DNA of 64,000 nucleotides from Hyaloscypha bicolor E (GCF_002865645.1 NW_020194685.1:3335499-3399498); one strand, 5' to 3'; shown: positions 1 to 13,064, numbered from the stretch's first letter. Program-made: numbers and translations. Notes: a model not told the origin generated them from the letters alone.

Positions 1-828
1 TAGAGCTATATAATTATAATAATATATATAACTAGCTAATATTTAGAATATTAAAATTCCTATATTTATAAATTTCTTTCTTTAATTTAGAATCTTTAGA
101 ATAAAACTATTTTATTTTATTTTTTAAATCTAGAAATTCGGTTTTATAATATATAAAATTTATTATTTAAAATAATTATATTTACTTTTAATTAAAAATA
201 AAACTTGAAATATTAGCTTAAAATATAAATTAAGCTTTTATTAAATTCTTTTAATATTAGAATTTTAATATTATTAGATTATATAAATATATATATTTAT
301 TATTTTTTAATATAATTTATATATTATATAAGAATTATTTTTTAAAATTCTATATTAAAAATAAGGCTATAAGAACTAATATTTAAAAATATATATTTTA
401 TTATAATTATTTAAAATAAATATTTTAAAATTATAAGCTTAATAAACCTTAAATATATTTTTATAAAATATTATAAAATTTTAATTATATATAACTAAAA
501 TAATAAAGCTCTAGTTTTAAGTCTAATTATTATTAAAGAAATTATAATCTAATTTAATATTATTAAGTTTATTATATACTTTTAAAGTATTTATTTCTGG
601 ATATATTAATCTTATTTAAATAATAATATAAAATAATATATCTTTTTAATTATAACTAAAATTATTAATATTAAAAATTTGGCTTTTCTTTTTCTTAAAA
701 AAGTATTTTTTAAAGTATTTTTTTATAATAATAATATAAATCTGTTTTTATAAATACTTTAATTCTTTTATAGTTTTTATTTTATTAAACTTTTATTAAA
801 TCTATTTATTATATTTAAAATATTATAT
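1..828. other. RIP-degraded AT-rich relic, left of Copia A
   Basis: This is extremely AT-rich sequence with almost no CpA or TpG and no open frame worth naming. It was contiguous with the tract starting at 16,734 before Copia A inserted. I recognise no element in it. Confidence 0.6.
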
Positions 829-1115
829 TATTAATATAGCTATTTTTTAAGAATTATATATATAATTACGGGATTCGAAATATGAAATATAAATAATAAA
901 ATATAGAATATAAGATATAATTATATAATCTCGCGTTTTATAAGTAATTTAACTAATAAACTAGACTTTATTAGACTTAATAAATTTAAGAATTATATAT
1001 TAATCTTATAATATTATAATTCTTATTTCTAAATAATAATAACTTTACTAATTTTAATATATTTATATTTTATATATATTATATAATAATATTATATATT
1101 ACTAATATACTAATA
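829..1115 (+). repeat. 5' LTR of Copia A
   Basis: This sequence matches 16,453-16,733 in the same orientation, and the LTRs of B (3,625-3,900 and 12,784-13,059) as reverse complements. It begins TATTA and ends CTAATA, which RIP would produce from TGTTA and CTAACA, the usual TG...CA ends. Confidence 0.8.
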
Positions 1116-1621
1116 TTAATTAGTTTATATATATAGATTAGAAAAGATTTTAGATTAGTTTTAAGAGTATTTAGTAATCTAAAACAAATCTAGTCTATTT
1201 TATATTAAAGAAAAAAACTATTTATTAATTTTATAAAAGTATATAATAGCTTATAAAAAAGATATTTAACTTTTACTAATTAATAAGCAGTTAGCTATTT
1301 AACTATTTATTTATTTAATTTCTATTATTTTTTAAAACTAATTTCTTTTAGTCTTAAAATTACTTTTTTAGAAACTATTTTTTCTATTTATATAATACCT
1401 GTATTTATAAAACTATTTTTCCGAAATATATATTCTATATATATTTTTAAAGCTTTTTAACTATAACTTCGATTTTTCTATTAAATCGAGCCCTTTAAGC
1501 TTTAAATACTTCCGGAATTATAATATTTCATTTTTTAAATTTCTTATTATAAATGAAATTTTTAAAAACAAAATATTTATTTTAATATCTTTACTAAATA
1601 TCTAATATCTAAACTAGATAT

Positions 1622-1925
1622 TATAGGAGGGAAATTATAATAAGACAAAAACCTATATAAAGTATACCAGAATACAAAACGTAACTTAATAGCAAAATAA
1701 CAAAATCAAAAGCGTAAATAGTAAAGTATAAATAGTATATAGTATATAAAAGCTTAATTAATTAAATACTCAGGAGGAATTATTCTCTAAAACTACAGAA
1801 AAACCAGCTTTTTTATATAATTTCCGCAAGTTATATATAAAAGGCCGCAGCCTTTACTATATAACCAAAACCTTAAAACCGCTAAAACAATATGATTTTT
1901 GGAGAGTACGGCCTGCCGTACTATA
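1622..1925 (-). mobile_element. Solo LTR of the Gypsy D family inside Copia A
   Basis: These 304 bp are the reverse complement of the Gypsy D 5' LTR at 54,051-54,353. They lie in the leader of Copia A, where copy C has no such block. A 4-bp duplication ATAT flanks it (1,618-1,621 and 1,926-1,929). No internal Gypsy sequence accompanies it, so it is probably the product of LTR-LTR recombination. Near its end lies the 16-bp palindrome GTACGGCCTGCCGTAC (1,906-1,921), and it carries the dispersed 36-bp palindrome at 1,830-1,865. Confidence 0.78.
1830..1865. repeat. 36-bp palindrome, copy 1 (in solo Gypsy LTR)
   Basis: The left arm GTTATATATAAAAGGC and the right arm GCCTTTACTATATAAC are near-perfect inverted repeats around a short centre. 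It is the same sequence as at 54,111, in the opposite orientation. Confidence 0.75.
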
Positions 1926-1949
1926 ATATCTAAATATTTTTATTATTAA

Positions 1950-1969
1950 ACTCTTTTTATAAATCTATT

Positions 1970-2009
<40 letters not shown>

Positions 2010-3624
2010 AATCTAAACTCGATTTAGTATAAATACTAATAAAAAAAAGAAACTAATTAAGAAATAAGAAAATAGTATTAATCTAATATTTATAATAAAA
2101 AGTAATTTTTAGAAATATTTAATTACTAAAATATATTAATATATCTTATATAAAAAGAATAATAATAATTTATAGAATTTATTTTAGAATAATTTTAAAA
2201 ACTTTAATATTATAATATTTAGTTAAACTAATTATATATTTTTATAAAATCTTTAAGCCTAATTTTAATATAATAATATTTATATTAAATATAATTATAA
2301 GAGCCTTATTATTATATAATTCCTTATTAATTTTACCTAAAAAGAAATAAAAAGTATATAAAACAAAATTAATATTATTAATAATAATCTAATTATTTTA
2401 GATTTTCTTTAAAGATTTATTATATTAGTTTATTTTATTCTAAATAAAATTAAATATAAAAGAACTAGATATTCTTAATTAGGAAATTAAGCTATTTATT
2501 TATTTTTTCTAAATTAAGGCTATTTATTACTTTTGTTTTTATTATTACTATTATTATTACTAAACCCGAATATCTATTAGTTAATATCTATTATTATTAC
2601 TAGAAAGCTTATTAGAAAAATAATAAAAATATATTCTAAAATATAGAAATATAATAAAACTAATAGTAATTTTAATTATAAACTTATTATTTTTGTTAAT
2701 ATTTACTAATATATAAAGCTTTTAGAAAAGATATTAATAAAAGCTTTTTCTATTATATTAAAGAAACTAATATAAAACTACTTTTATAATAACTAGCTTT
2801 TGAGTTATATATATAAAAAGGCCTATATAAATATTTATAGCTTTTTTAAAAGCCCTAGTTTCTATTATTAAAATTTAAATAAATGAAATATTATTATTTT
2901 AGTAATTATAATAATAAAAGATCCTAAAAAAATATTTAAGCTTATCTAAATACTAATTAATAATCTATATAAACTATAATATAGCTTTATTTTTATTTTA
3001 TAAAATATCGAATTTCTATATAATAAAACTATTATCTTTTATTAAAGCTTATTAGTATACTAATATATAATTTTAAACTCTTCTAATAAACTCGGCTAGC
3101 TTATTAATAAGCTCTAATTATTTATTATTACTTATAAAAAGAAATAATAAATTAATACTAAATTCTATTTTACTAATTAATAATATTATTCTTAAAATTC
3201 TTTAAATTATTATTTATTCGGAAATTATTAATATAAATCTAGCTATAATTTCAGAACCTATAATAATTATTCTAAGCTCTATAATTATAATAATTATATT
3301 TCAAAGTCGTGTTTTATATATAAAAAACTCGAATATTACTTATATAAATATATATTAGAAAAATAAGAAACTAAAAAGACTTAATTTAAAAATAAAAACA
3401 TTTATTAATTTAGATTCCGAAATTCCTGTAATTTTAATAAATATTTTAATAATATTTATATATAATATATTACTAGAATTAAAAAAATAAAAATAAAAAT
3501 AATAAAAATAAATTAAAAAATATTACTTTTAAAGCTTTATTAATAGAAATATAAAAAAAGAAATATTATTTAGATTCTTATTTTACTTTTATTAAAAGCT
3601 TTTTTAGTTATTTCTATTATTTCT
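1950..3624 (+). pseudogene. Copia A gag region (remnant)
   Basis: This stretch aligns by eye with 51,430-53,110 of copy C, whose degraded translation reads as a Copia gag-like protein. It holds many stops and no open frame above about 60 codons. It ends abruptly where Copia B inserted; the reading continues at 13,060. The boundary with the protease is uncertain. Confidence 0.6.
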
Positions 3625-3900
3625 TATTAGTTTACTAGTAATATATAGTACTATTATATAGTTATAGAAATACTATTATATTAAAGTTAGTAAAGTTATT
3701 ATTTAGAAGTAGAGAGTATAGTATTATAGTATTAATATATAATTCCTAAATCTGCTAAGCCTAATAGGGTCTAATTTACTAGTCGAGTTATCTATAAGAT
3801 ATAAGGTTATATAACTATATTTCATATTTTATATTCTATTACTTATATCCCGTATCCCGTAACTATATATATAACTCTTAAAGAAATAGCTATACTAATA
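3625..3900 (-). repeat. 3' LTR of Copia B
   Basis: This is a direct repeat of 12,784-13,059 (276 bp each). It reads TATTAGTTTACTAG at its left edge and ends GCTATACTAATA. Confidence 0.82.
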
Positions 3901-3979
3901 CTAGAAACTCTCTAAAAAATACGAAAAATAGTACTTTTTTCTAATTATATATAAATTCCCTAATTCGGCCTAGTACTAG

Positions 3980-4201
3980 TATAGTGGGGATTTTACCCCT
4001 ATTAGTCACGTGGCGCGGTCATGTGACCTCCGGACGTCCGTAGTCCGCAACCCGCTTATATATTACCCCTCTTTCCTTTTTAGTTTAGAAAATAACTAAT
4101 CTTCACTCTCTAATTTCACGTCTCACTTGTACGCTATAATCCCATGCTATGGAAGCCCATTCTACACTCTATATTACTCCGTGTTTTATATCCCCATTAT
4201 A
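3980..4201 (+). repeat. 5' LTR of non-autonomous element
   Basis: Its partner is 6,768-6,989, and they differ mainly by transitions. It contains a CACGTG E-box near 4,007 and a GC-rich promoter-like stretch followed by a TATATTA run. Confidence 0.8.
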
Positions 4202-4269
4202 GTAGCGACCCAGGGAAGATTACGTTCTGGAGCTCTATTATTATATATCTCCCTCGCAGTCGTAGGATT

Positions 4270-5165
4270 ATAATTACAATTCAAGCTTTAATTATATTAT
4301 TCGTACGACGACGACAACCTCTCCTATTTAGTTCAAGACTCTCTCTTTTACTTACTTTTACGACTACCTTCAAGCGTACCGAGCTTTAGCTAATTCTACA
4401 GACGCTGCAATCTCGTCTTCTTTACTTCTCTATTCTCTCCTGCCAAGCTTTATAACTCAGCCCCAATTACATCAATTTCGTACGATAACGACGTCCTTTA
4501 TTGGTTCAAGACTCTCCTCTTATGCCTGAATTATTACTGCTTTGCATTCGCTTCGATTACTACCAATTCCACGGCTCACTGCAATCTCGTCTTCTTTTCT
4601 CTACTTCTTTGCTCTCTTGCCAAGCTTTAAGTATTACGATTCAAGCTTTAATTACGTCGTTCGTACGACAGTAACGACGTCCCTGTTTGGTTCAAGACTC
4701 TCTCTTTTACTTACTTTCAATCGCTTTATAACTGCTTTGTATTCGCTTCGATTTCCACTAATTCTACCGGCTATGCAGTCTTCTCTCTATTTCTCTGTTC
4801 ACTGCCAAGCTTCAGCTTTACGATTCAGGCTTCAATTCCATCGATTCGTATAATTAAGAGGTCCTTCCTTAGCTCAAGACCCTCTTCTTACGACTGAATT
4901 TCAATTGCTTTACAACTGCTTTGCATTTGCTTCGATTTCCAATAATTCTACCGGCTATGCAGTCTTCTCTCTGCTTCTTTATTCTCTGCCAAGCTTTAGC
5001 TTTACGATTTAGCCCCAATTATATTAATTTCGTACGATAATAACGTCCTTAATTAGTTTAAGACTCTCCCCTTACGGCTGGATTACGACTGCTTTGCACT
5101 TGCGTTAATTTCCATTAATTCCACCGATTATGCAATAGCTACTTCTATTGACTTCGGCTCTCCCC
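4270..5165 (+). repeat. Tandem array of about 180-bp units
   Basis: Five diverged units start at the CAAGCTTTA motif near 4,280, 4,443, 4,621, 4,804 and 4,989. Shared blocks are CAAGCTTTA, TTCGTACGA, GGTTCAAGACTCTC and TTGCATTCGCTTCGATT. Short open frames across it (such as 4,542-4,853) change frame from unit to unit and look accidental. Confidence 0.7.
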
Positions 5166-6009
5166 CTTTATTTATAAAGCTAGATGCTTTACAAGTCTCT
5201 CGTTCTTACTTTTAATATATTAATGAGCTCGTACGATATGGAGATCCTTCCGATTCCGATATCCAAAGCTTGCTTGCTTACTATAAAGAACTGCTCCGGC
5301 AAGAGCTCAATTACATATGCCTTGGGATCGTGTCTTTTACGATTATTTCCCCTCCTTCGCATCTCTCTCCTGATTGGCCGTATAATATTAAGAGCCCTCC
5401 TTCGCCTTCGCCTTTAGCTTCTCCTGCTATACAATTGCGAGAGTATGAGTCTCCATTCCAGGCGGACGAAGACGAAGAGATGCCAGTATAGGTAGGTCAA
5501 GTGGTAGCATATATGATATGCAAAGCTGGGGCTATATAGTAGGTATAAGTGGTTAATTCCGTATAATTTTAACGATTTTCGACCCTCCTTTACCTCCCTC
5601 TTATTCGATTTACGGTTCCCTCTCCGATTTACGAACCCTTCTCTCCTTTAATTCCCCTTACACTTTTAACTTCCGATTCGCTCCCCTTTACGTACGATTT
5701 CGGCAGTTCCCGACACTCCTTTACCTTCTCCTTATTCGATTCCAAGTCCAGTGATTTCTGTGGTTACTATAGCAGTTACAGAGGTTCCTGGTACATACTT
5801 TACTTTACGGTCCCCTCTTCCGATTTACGGTTCCCTCCTCTCCGCTTTCCGACTTTCGAACCTCCCCCTACCTCCTCTAAGACTAGTAATGCCTGCATTA
5901 CGGCGGTAATAGCAGAGGTACTGGTACATATATTTCGTACGATTTTGGTTGCCTTAGTAGGTGCTTTGAGTAATGCTTTACGTACGATTTCTATAGTACG
6001 AGAGAGAAA

Positions 6010-6540
6010 GTGTATATTTCCTTGTACTTTGGGTACGTTTATCGTCAAAGAGAAAGTACGTTTCCTTGTACTTTAGGCACGTTTAGCGTTAAAGAGAGAG
6101 TGCGTTTCCTTGTGCTTTGGGTACGTTTAGCGTCAAAAAGAGAGTATGTTTCCTTATGCTTTGGGTACGTTTAGTATTAAAGAGAGTTTACTAGTGCTCC
6201 GGTACGATTCATACGATACGGCAGAGAGAGAGTATATTTCCTTATACTTCGGGCACGATTTAGCGTTAAAGAGAGTGTTTCCTTATACTTTGGATACGTT
6301 TAGTATCAAAGAGAGAGTTTCCTTATACTTCGGGTATAATTTAGTATTAAAGAGAGTATTTCCTTATACTTTGGATACGTTTAGCATCAAAGAGAGAGTA
6401 TTTCCTTGTGCTTCGGGTACGTTTAGTATTAAAGAGTATCTACTAGTACTTTAGTGCGATTTATATAATGCGGTAGAGAGTGTATATGTATGTTTCCTTG
6501 TGCTTTGGGTACGTTTAGTATCAAAGAGAGTTTACGGGTA
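6010..6540 (+). repeat. Tandem array of about 44-bp units
   Basis: About ten units carry the core TTTCCTTGTGCTTTGGG, then TACGTTTAG and AAAGAGAGAGT, starting near 6,017, 6,061, 6,105, 6,149, 6,236, 6,278, 6,319, 6,359, 6,401 and 6,493. A repetitive 102-codon frame (6,146-6,454) is a by-product of the periodicity, not a credible gene. Confidence 0.75.
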
Positions 6541-6767
6541 CTCGGGGTACGATTTGTATGATTTTGGGTGCGGTTCGTACGAAAAATGGAGTATTTACTA
6601 GTGCTTGCTTGGACGAGAATTAGCTGGAAATATAGGGGTTTAGAACCGGAGGTATATACCAGATAGAGCATATGATATTTACGATTATTATAGTGCTTTA
6701 GAGATGGTTTTGAGGCTCTGTCTTGGGGGTATGCTCAGGGGATGAGTACTTGTGGGTGGGGGAAGTA

Positions 6768-6989
6768 TGTGGTAGGGATTTTACCCCTATTGGTCACGTG
6801 GTGCGGTCATGTAACCTCCGGACGTCTGTAGTCCGTAACCCGCTTATATATTACCTCTCTTTCCTTCTTAGTTTAGAAAATAACCAACCTTCACTCTCTA
6901 ATTTCACGTCTCACTCGTATACTGTGATCCCACGCTGTAAAAGCCCATTCTATACTCTATATTACTCCGTATTTTATATCCCTATTATA
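6768..6989 (+). repeat. 3' LTR of non-autonomous element
   Basis: This is the partner of 3,980-4,201. It is preceded by a purine-rich tract (GGGTGGGGGAAG) suitable as a polypurine tract, which sets + orientation. Confidence 0.78.
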
Positions 6990-7037
6990 CTAGATTTCCC
7001 AAATACTTTATATATCTATATTACTTCTAAGGTTTTA

Positions 7038-7073
7038 GTTATATACTAAAGGCTATAGCCTTTTATATATAAC
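7038..7073. repeat. 36-bp palindrome, copy 2 (3' region of Copia B)
   Basis: The arms are GTTATATACTAAAGGC and GCCTTTTATATATAAC. It lies downstream of the Copia B pol region and corresponds to the copy at 16,294-16,329 in Copia A. Confidence 0.75.
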
Positions 7074-7089
7074 TTCCCCTCTTATAATA

Positions 7090-10000
7090 TTCTTCTATCC
7101 TATATATCTATTTCCTGCCCTATTTATATTTAACCTATTTCTCTATATCTAATTATATAATATTTGTATTAATTAGATATTTAAAGATATTTATTAGCTT
7201 CGATTTTATTATAGAATTAGTAGAATTCGATTCTTTCTTAATCTATTTAACTTCTATAATCTTTTATTATTTATATATCTAATAGAAATATATTATATTA
7301 ATTATTAGATATTTTTCTTAAATAGTTCCTAATTTAATAAGGCATTTATATAATAATTTCGAATTTGTATAAACTACTAGTAATAGTTCTATCTCTAGTA
7401 CTTTATTAATTATAGATTTAACTAAAGTACCTATATTAAAGCTATAAGCTATATTATAAAGTTCTAAAGCTAGAATACTTCTAATAACTTTCTTATATTT
7501 AGTAAAGAACTAGTAAATAATATTAGTATATCTAGTTCTATTTACTAGAACTAGAATATATCTAATTTAGAAAAAGAGATCTTTATTATTTATAAATAAA
7601 GTATCCGTAAAAACAATTAAATATAAGAATTCCTTTACTAGCTTTATAAATCTCAGTTCCCTAGTAATATTCTCAATTTGCTATTAAATATACTTATTAA
7701 GTGCCTTTATATTAGTTTCCAAGAGTTTAATAGCTTAAGTAGTAATTAATAGGTTATATAAAGCTTCTGGTTAATAGACTAATATAATATATATTTCTTT
7801 AATATATTAGGTAATATATTAGTTCTTAATAAATAGTACTTCTATTACTTATAGTAATAGTATTCTTTATAGAAATAGTTCAGAGGTTTTTATATTAGTA
7901 TTTCTATATAAGAGTAATTCTAGTAGTATTTATATAAATAATACTTCTATTAAACTTGAGATTATAGTTAATAGTAAGATATTTATACTCTTTAGTTAAG
8001 AACTTAGCCTTTTAGAGCTTTAATTATTCTATTTTTATAAAATCATTAGTTCTAATAAATAGAGTATTATTAGTTTAAAAGCTAATAATTCCGAAAAGTT
8101 ACTTATTATAGAGAAGGCAAGAGTTATAAGTTAACTATTCTATAGAAAGCTTATTAATATAATAGAAATAGTAAGTTTTAAACTAGTAGTTTCTAGCTTC
8201 CGGTATATTATATAGTAGTTTTATAACCTTTAGAATAGAATTGTCTTTTAGATTTAGCTTTCTAGTAAGCTTATAAGATAAATTAATATAAAAATTATAA
8301 TTAAGTAAGATTATTAATTAGATATAAGCTTGCAAGATATTATATAAATATAACTCTATAGTATTTATTATTATAGTAGTAATATAAAGAATAATTCTCT
8401 GGCTAATATATTAAATAGTAGGTAATTATATTAATATTATATATTTTTTGCTATTATTATAAGCTTAAATAACTAGTCTCGCCTTTTTAAACTCTTCTTC
8501 TATACCCTTATTCTTAATCTTATTAATAAACCGGAAGTTAAAGATATATATCTTTTTTAGTATCTGAAATCTGGAAGTAACCTTAAATATATTCTTTTAT
8601 AGAAGGCTAGTAACTTTAACTTAACGGGAGTTCTTATATAGGTTATTATTCTATAGAAATACCGTAATATCTGGGGTTTTATAAGGGTATTCTCTACTAT
8701 ACTTTAGTGAAATAACAGAAATAGTAGAAGGAATTATACCTGTATTATTTTTAGTTTTATTATAGAGTTCGGAAATAGGTTCAGATTTAGGGCTATTAGT
8801 AATAACCTTAATATTTCCTATATAAAAGGGTTTTATAGAGATTAAACAGAAGGTAGTATTACTATATAGTAGAGCTAGTATATAGTTCTTTTCATTAATA
8901 GCTACTAGCTTATATAGTTTATCCTAATTACTAGATTAACTAGTATTTCCTTTATATTATATAAAAATATCTGAATTTAAGAGAAGTTTATAAATATTAG
9001 TAGTACTAGAACTATTTCGGGTATTTAGGATATTTATAATCTGGTATCTAGCTTAAAGCTTCTGAATTTCCACTATTACCTTTTTAAGTACTACTAATTA
9101 CTATAATATAATTAGTAATAGAGTATTATATTTAGTTATTTAAGGTAAAATACTATAAACTAAAAGAGTTAAAATAATACTATCGGGTTCTATAAAATTA
9201 TTAATAGCCTTAAAAGCTATTTAAAGTATAATATCTCTATTAATTCTATTAATTTCGGCTATAATAATAAGGTAGATATATTAAATTAAGCTATAGTAGT
9301 ATTCTATAATTCCGATAGAATTATAAGCTTCTATAGAAATAATTTTAACTTTAGTTTCTATAGTATTTGCAAGTTAAGTAAACTTTTTACTAGTAAACTG
9401 CTTTCCGGTATCTATTATAATTTAATTAAAAGAGCCTAAATAGATATTAATTTAATACTATTTTAGGGTATTTTAAATATATAATATACTAATATTTTAA
9501 AGCTATTAGCCGGCTTAATATTAAGTGCCTTTATTAATAATATAGAATATAGGCTTACCGGAAATATAGAAAATATTAATAATAATAAAGTAGTTAAAAC
9601 TAATATTATTTTTTAGATTAAACTTAAATTATTCCGGTAATTATCTGAATTTCTAGTATTACTTATAATACTTTATAAGGTATTTAAGAGCTTCTATATT
9701 AATATTATAGCCTGCTTATTCTAGTATATTTCGGAGCTTACTAATAGATAGATAACTAAAATAGTAATATAGGTATTATAATTCGATTTCTATAAGAAAG
9801 TAAGGGTTATAAGTAAAGAATTCGGAAATAAAGCTTTATAATATAGTATTTTAAAGTAGAAAAGAATATCTAAAATATTATATTATAGATATAAAGTATC
9901 TAGTAAAAGTAATAAGATAATTAGTAAGATTATTAAAGTAGATTTCTAGCTTATCTATATTAGCTAAGCTAAATGGAAATAGAGTCTTTATAAGTATAAT

Positions 10001-11900
10001 ATAGAATTATATTTACCTAATTAGTATTTTTACTATTATAGATTTAATAGAGAATATAGATCTAATATTAAACTAGATATTAACTTAACCTTTAATAGTT
10101 TTATTAAGTTTAATACTATTATTAGTCTACTATAAAGCTTGGAATTAGTTAGAACTAGTAGTTGAGAATCTAGAGACTTTAATATTAATTATAACTTTAT
10201 AAAAGTAATAAGTATTATATTTTAATATACTATTAATTATAAATATCTAGATATCTTCTATCTATTTAGTAGACTCTAAAGTATAGTTTTCGCTTATTAT
10301 CTAATATATAAAAGAAAGAGAAGTGAGGTTATCTATAAAAGTATTAGTTATAGAAATAGTAGAAGTAGAAATAGTAAAAGTAGCTAGAAAGCTCTTAATA
10401 AAAGTAAAATAGAAATCTAAATAATATTTCTCTCTTTTATTCGTTTCTACTAGTAAAGCTTTAAAAGCATTATTTTCTAGTTTATCTTTACTATTTTTAT
10501 TATTCTCTTTTCTTTTAATTTCAGTAATATATTATATATAGGTACTACTAAAGTATTTATTAAAGTTATATAAGTTTCGGGATCTAAATTAGTAAATATT
10601 TCTATTCTTAAATCAAGCCTTTTTAGTCTCTTATTTCTTTAATATATATTTCTATAAATAGTATTTAAATCTCTTATATATAAAACATAACTTCGGAATA
10701 TAATTATTATAATTATAAGACTTAAAATAGTTATTACGGGTTCTGAAGTTATAGCTAGATCTATATTAATAATTTCCGAACAGATAGTAGTTTAAAGGAT
10801 TTTGAAAATAATATTATTAATTAGTAAAGAGAATCTCGACATTAATCTACTATTTCTTTTTATAAGTAGTAATAAATAATTAGAGCTTATTAATAAGTTA
10901 GCCGAAATTAGAAAAAGAATTCGAGACTATATATTAGTATACTAGTATATCTTAATAGAAAGTAATAATCTTATTATATAGAAATTCGGTATTTTATAAG
11001 ACAGATACTAGTCTATATTATAATTTATATAAGTTATTAATTAGTAATTAGATAAGCTTAAATATTGTCTTTTTAGGATATTAAACTATTATAGTTACTA
11101 TTATAGTAATATTTTATTTATCTAAGTTTTAATATTAGAAACCAGGGCCTTTAAAGAAGCTATAAATATTTATATAGGCTTCTTTATATATATATTAAAA
11201 GAGCTAGTTATTATAAAAGTAATCTTATATTAGTTCCTTTAATATAGTAAAGAAAGCTCTTGCTAATACTTCTTATAAAAGCTTTATATATTAGTAGATA
11301 TCGAGAAAAATAGCAAGTTTTTAATTAAAACTACTATTAAAACTACTATTAATTCTATTATATTTCTATATCTTAATATATATCTTTACTATTTCTCTAA
11401 TTAGCTTTATAGTAAAAGGGCTAGTTAAAAGGCTATTTAAAGATAATAGAAATAATGGAAATCTGTTACTACTAGCTCTCTATAGTTTAGTACTAATAGA
11501 AGCAATTATAGATAGTAAAAGAATATAAATAATAATTAATTTAGTATATTAATTTCTTATAATACTATTATTAAGAAATATATATAATAAAATAATAGAG
11601 CCTATATTAAGGTCTAGTCTAGTAGTAATAATATTAGCTATAGTTCAGATATATTATTCTTTTTCCTAAATAGTATTAGCTAAGAACTATATAATAGTAA
11701 GTCTCTTATTATTTTATTTAATATAAATACTACTATATTATAAAGTAGCTTATAATTAATATAGTATATATTAATCTAGTTAATTAAATACTTTAAGATT
11801 AAAATTACTAAAATTATTCTTGAATAATTTCTAGAGATTATTATTAGTTAACTTCTCTATCTTATACTAGAATAGTCTAGTATTAAGATAGTCTAGAACT
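7090..11900 (-). pseudogene. Copia B gag-pol polyprotein (remnant)
   Basis: Read on the minus strand, this is the reverse complement of the gag-pol regions of copies A and C. The gag part lies roughly at 11,900-10,600, the protease around 10,200, and the integrase and reverse transcriptase follow down to about 7,200. The protease active-site region survives only as I-N-I-K-V-S, where D-T-G-A-S is expected, by transitions. Stops occur every few codons. No intact product is possible. Confidence 0.7.
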
Positions 11901-12086
11901 TTCTTATTACTATAGGTAATAAGATTAATACTACCTTTCTATTTCTTTATCTATATATATTTATTCTATAGTTCTACTATATTAAACCTTTAGGGCCAAG
12001 CCCTTTCTAATATATATATAGTTTATAGTAAAAGAGGTTTAAAGGTAAGGTAGTTTATAATAAGTTTATAGAAAGAATTTAGTAAT

Positions 12087-12206
12087 AAAGATATTCAGAT
12101 ATCTAGATATCTAGTAAAAATACCAGATATCTAGTTTAAATATCTGGTTTAGATATTAGATATCTAGTTCAGATATCTAATTTAGATACTAGATATTCAG
12201 ATATCT
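12087..12206. repeat. GATATCTAG short-period repeat in Copia B leader
   Basis: About eight imperfect copies of the self-complementary GATATCTAG/AGATATCTA lie between gag and the 5' LTR of B. The corresponding region of copy A (1,590-1,621) is much shorter, so the array has expanded in B. Confidence 0.65.
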
Positions 12207-12520
12207 AGAGGTATTAAGGATATTAAAGTAAATATTTCGTTCTTAAATATTTCGTCTATAATAAGAAATTTAGGAAGTGAAATATTACAATTCCGGGAGA
12301 GTCTGAAGCTTTAAAGAGCTTTAAGGGTATATATATAGTATATATTCCGGAAAGAGGATTCTATAGATACAGGTATTATATAAGTAGAAAAGATAGTTTC
12401 CAAGAAAGTAGTCTTAGGGCCGAATAAAGTTGGTTTTAAAGAATAGTAGATAGTTAAATAGATAGATAATTAAATAGCTAACTGCTTATTAATTAGTAAG
12501 AACTAGAGTCTTTTTCCTTT

Positions 12521-12715
12521 AGGCTACCGGATGCTTTTTCGTAAAGTTAATAAGTAATTCCTCTCTTTAATAGAGTAGTTATTAGTTCTTGGTAAGAGCT
12601 AGCTGTTTTCTTACTTAGGCTACCGGATGCTTTTTTATAGAGTTAATAGGTAATTCCCTACTTTAATATAAACTAGTTCAATTTTACTATAGGCTACCGG
12701 ATGCTTCTTTAGCTC
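12521..12715. repeat. Three units with TAGGCTACCGGATGC
   Basis: The 15-bp core recurs near 12,520, 12,616 and 12,690, each followed by related sequence, so units are about 75-95 bp. Copy C has two comparable units near 50,965 and 51,060 with a different core. This is a variable tandem repeat in the Copia leader. Confidence 0.65.
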
Positions 12716-12783
12716 AAAAGATTCTATTCTCTAATCTATATATATAAATAGACCTTATTCTAATCTAAATATAAACTAATTAG

Positions 12784-13059
12784 TATTAGTTTACTAGTAA
12801 TATATAGTACTATTATATAGTTATAGAAATACTATTATATTAAAGTTAGTAAAGTTATTATTTAGAAGTAGGAAGTATAGTATTATAATATTAATATATA
12901 ATCCCTAAATCTACTAAGTCTAATAGGGTCTAGTCTACTAGTTAAGTTACTTATAGAATATAAGGTTATATAACTATATCCTGTATTCTATATTTTATTA
13001 CCTATATTCTATATTTTGTAACTATATATATAACTCCCAAAGAAATAGCTATACTAATA
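12784..13059 (-). repeat. 5' LTR of Copia B
   Basis: This 276-bp direct repeat of 3,625-3,900 is followed by CTTCT, the right half of the target duplication. Confidence 0.82.
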
Positions 13060-13064
13060 CTTCT

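Larger units (their letters stand above)
3980..6989 (+). mobile_element. Non-autonomous LTR element with two internal tandem arrays
   Basis: It has direct 222-bp LTRs at 3,980-4,201 and 6,768-6,989. They start TG (TATAGTGGGG and TGTGGTAGGG) and end ATTATA, as expected from TG...CA after RIP-type change. The 4-bp sequence CTAG flanks the element (3,976-3,979 and 6,990-6,993). The undisturbed target survives in Copia A near 16,370, on the other strand. The 2.6-kb internal part has no recognisable gag or pol, only two tandem arrays and short unconnected frames. It is far less RIP-mutated than its host Copia B and is therefore the youngest layer of the nest. It fits the LARD/TRIM type of non-autonomous element. 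Confidence 0.78.
3625..13059 (-). mobile_element. Ty1/Copia element B, inserted into Copia A in reverse
   Basis: On the minus strand the 5' LTR is 12,784-13,059 and the 3' LTR is 3,625-3,900. The internal part runs 12,783 down to 6,990 and resumes at 3,979. Flanks are TTTCT (3,620-3,624) and CTTCT (13,060-13,064), a 5-bp target duplication with one C to T change. Without the nested 3.0-kb element the length is about 6.4 kb, matching copy A. Sequence 6,990-10,300 is the reverse complement of 13,060-16,400, so the two copies form a long inverted repeat. No frame is open. Confidence 0.82.

Noticed and set aside
4542..4853. 103-codon frame in the 180-bp array
   Set aside because: Not shared by the other units in the same frame, and lies in a non-coding LTR element.
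6146..6454. Repetitive 102-codon frame in the 44-bp array
   Set aside because: Openness follows from the repeat length and base content; neighbouring units break the frame, and no domain is seen.
12087..12206. Short-period repeats as a CRISPR-like array
   Set aside because: No regular spacers; units are self-complementary low-complexity repeats inside a retrotransposon leader in a fungal genome.
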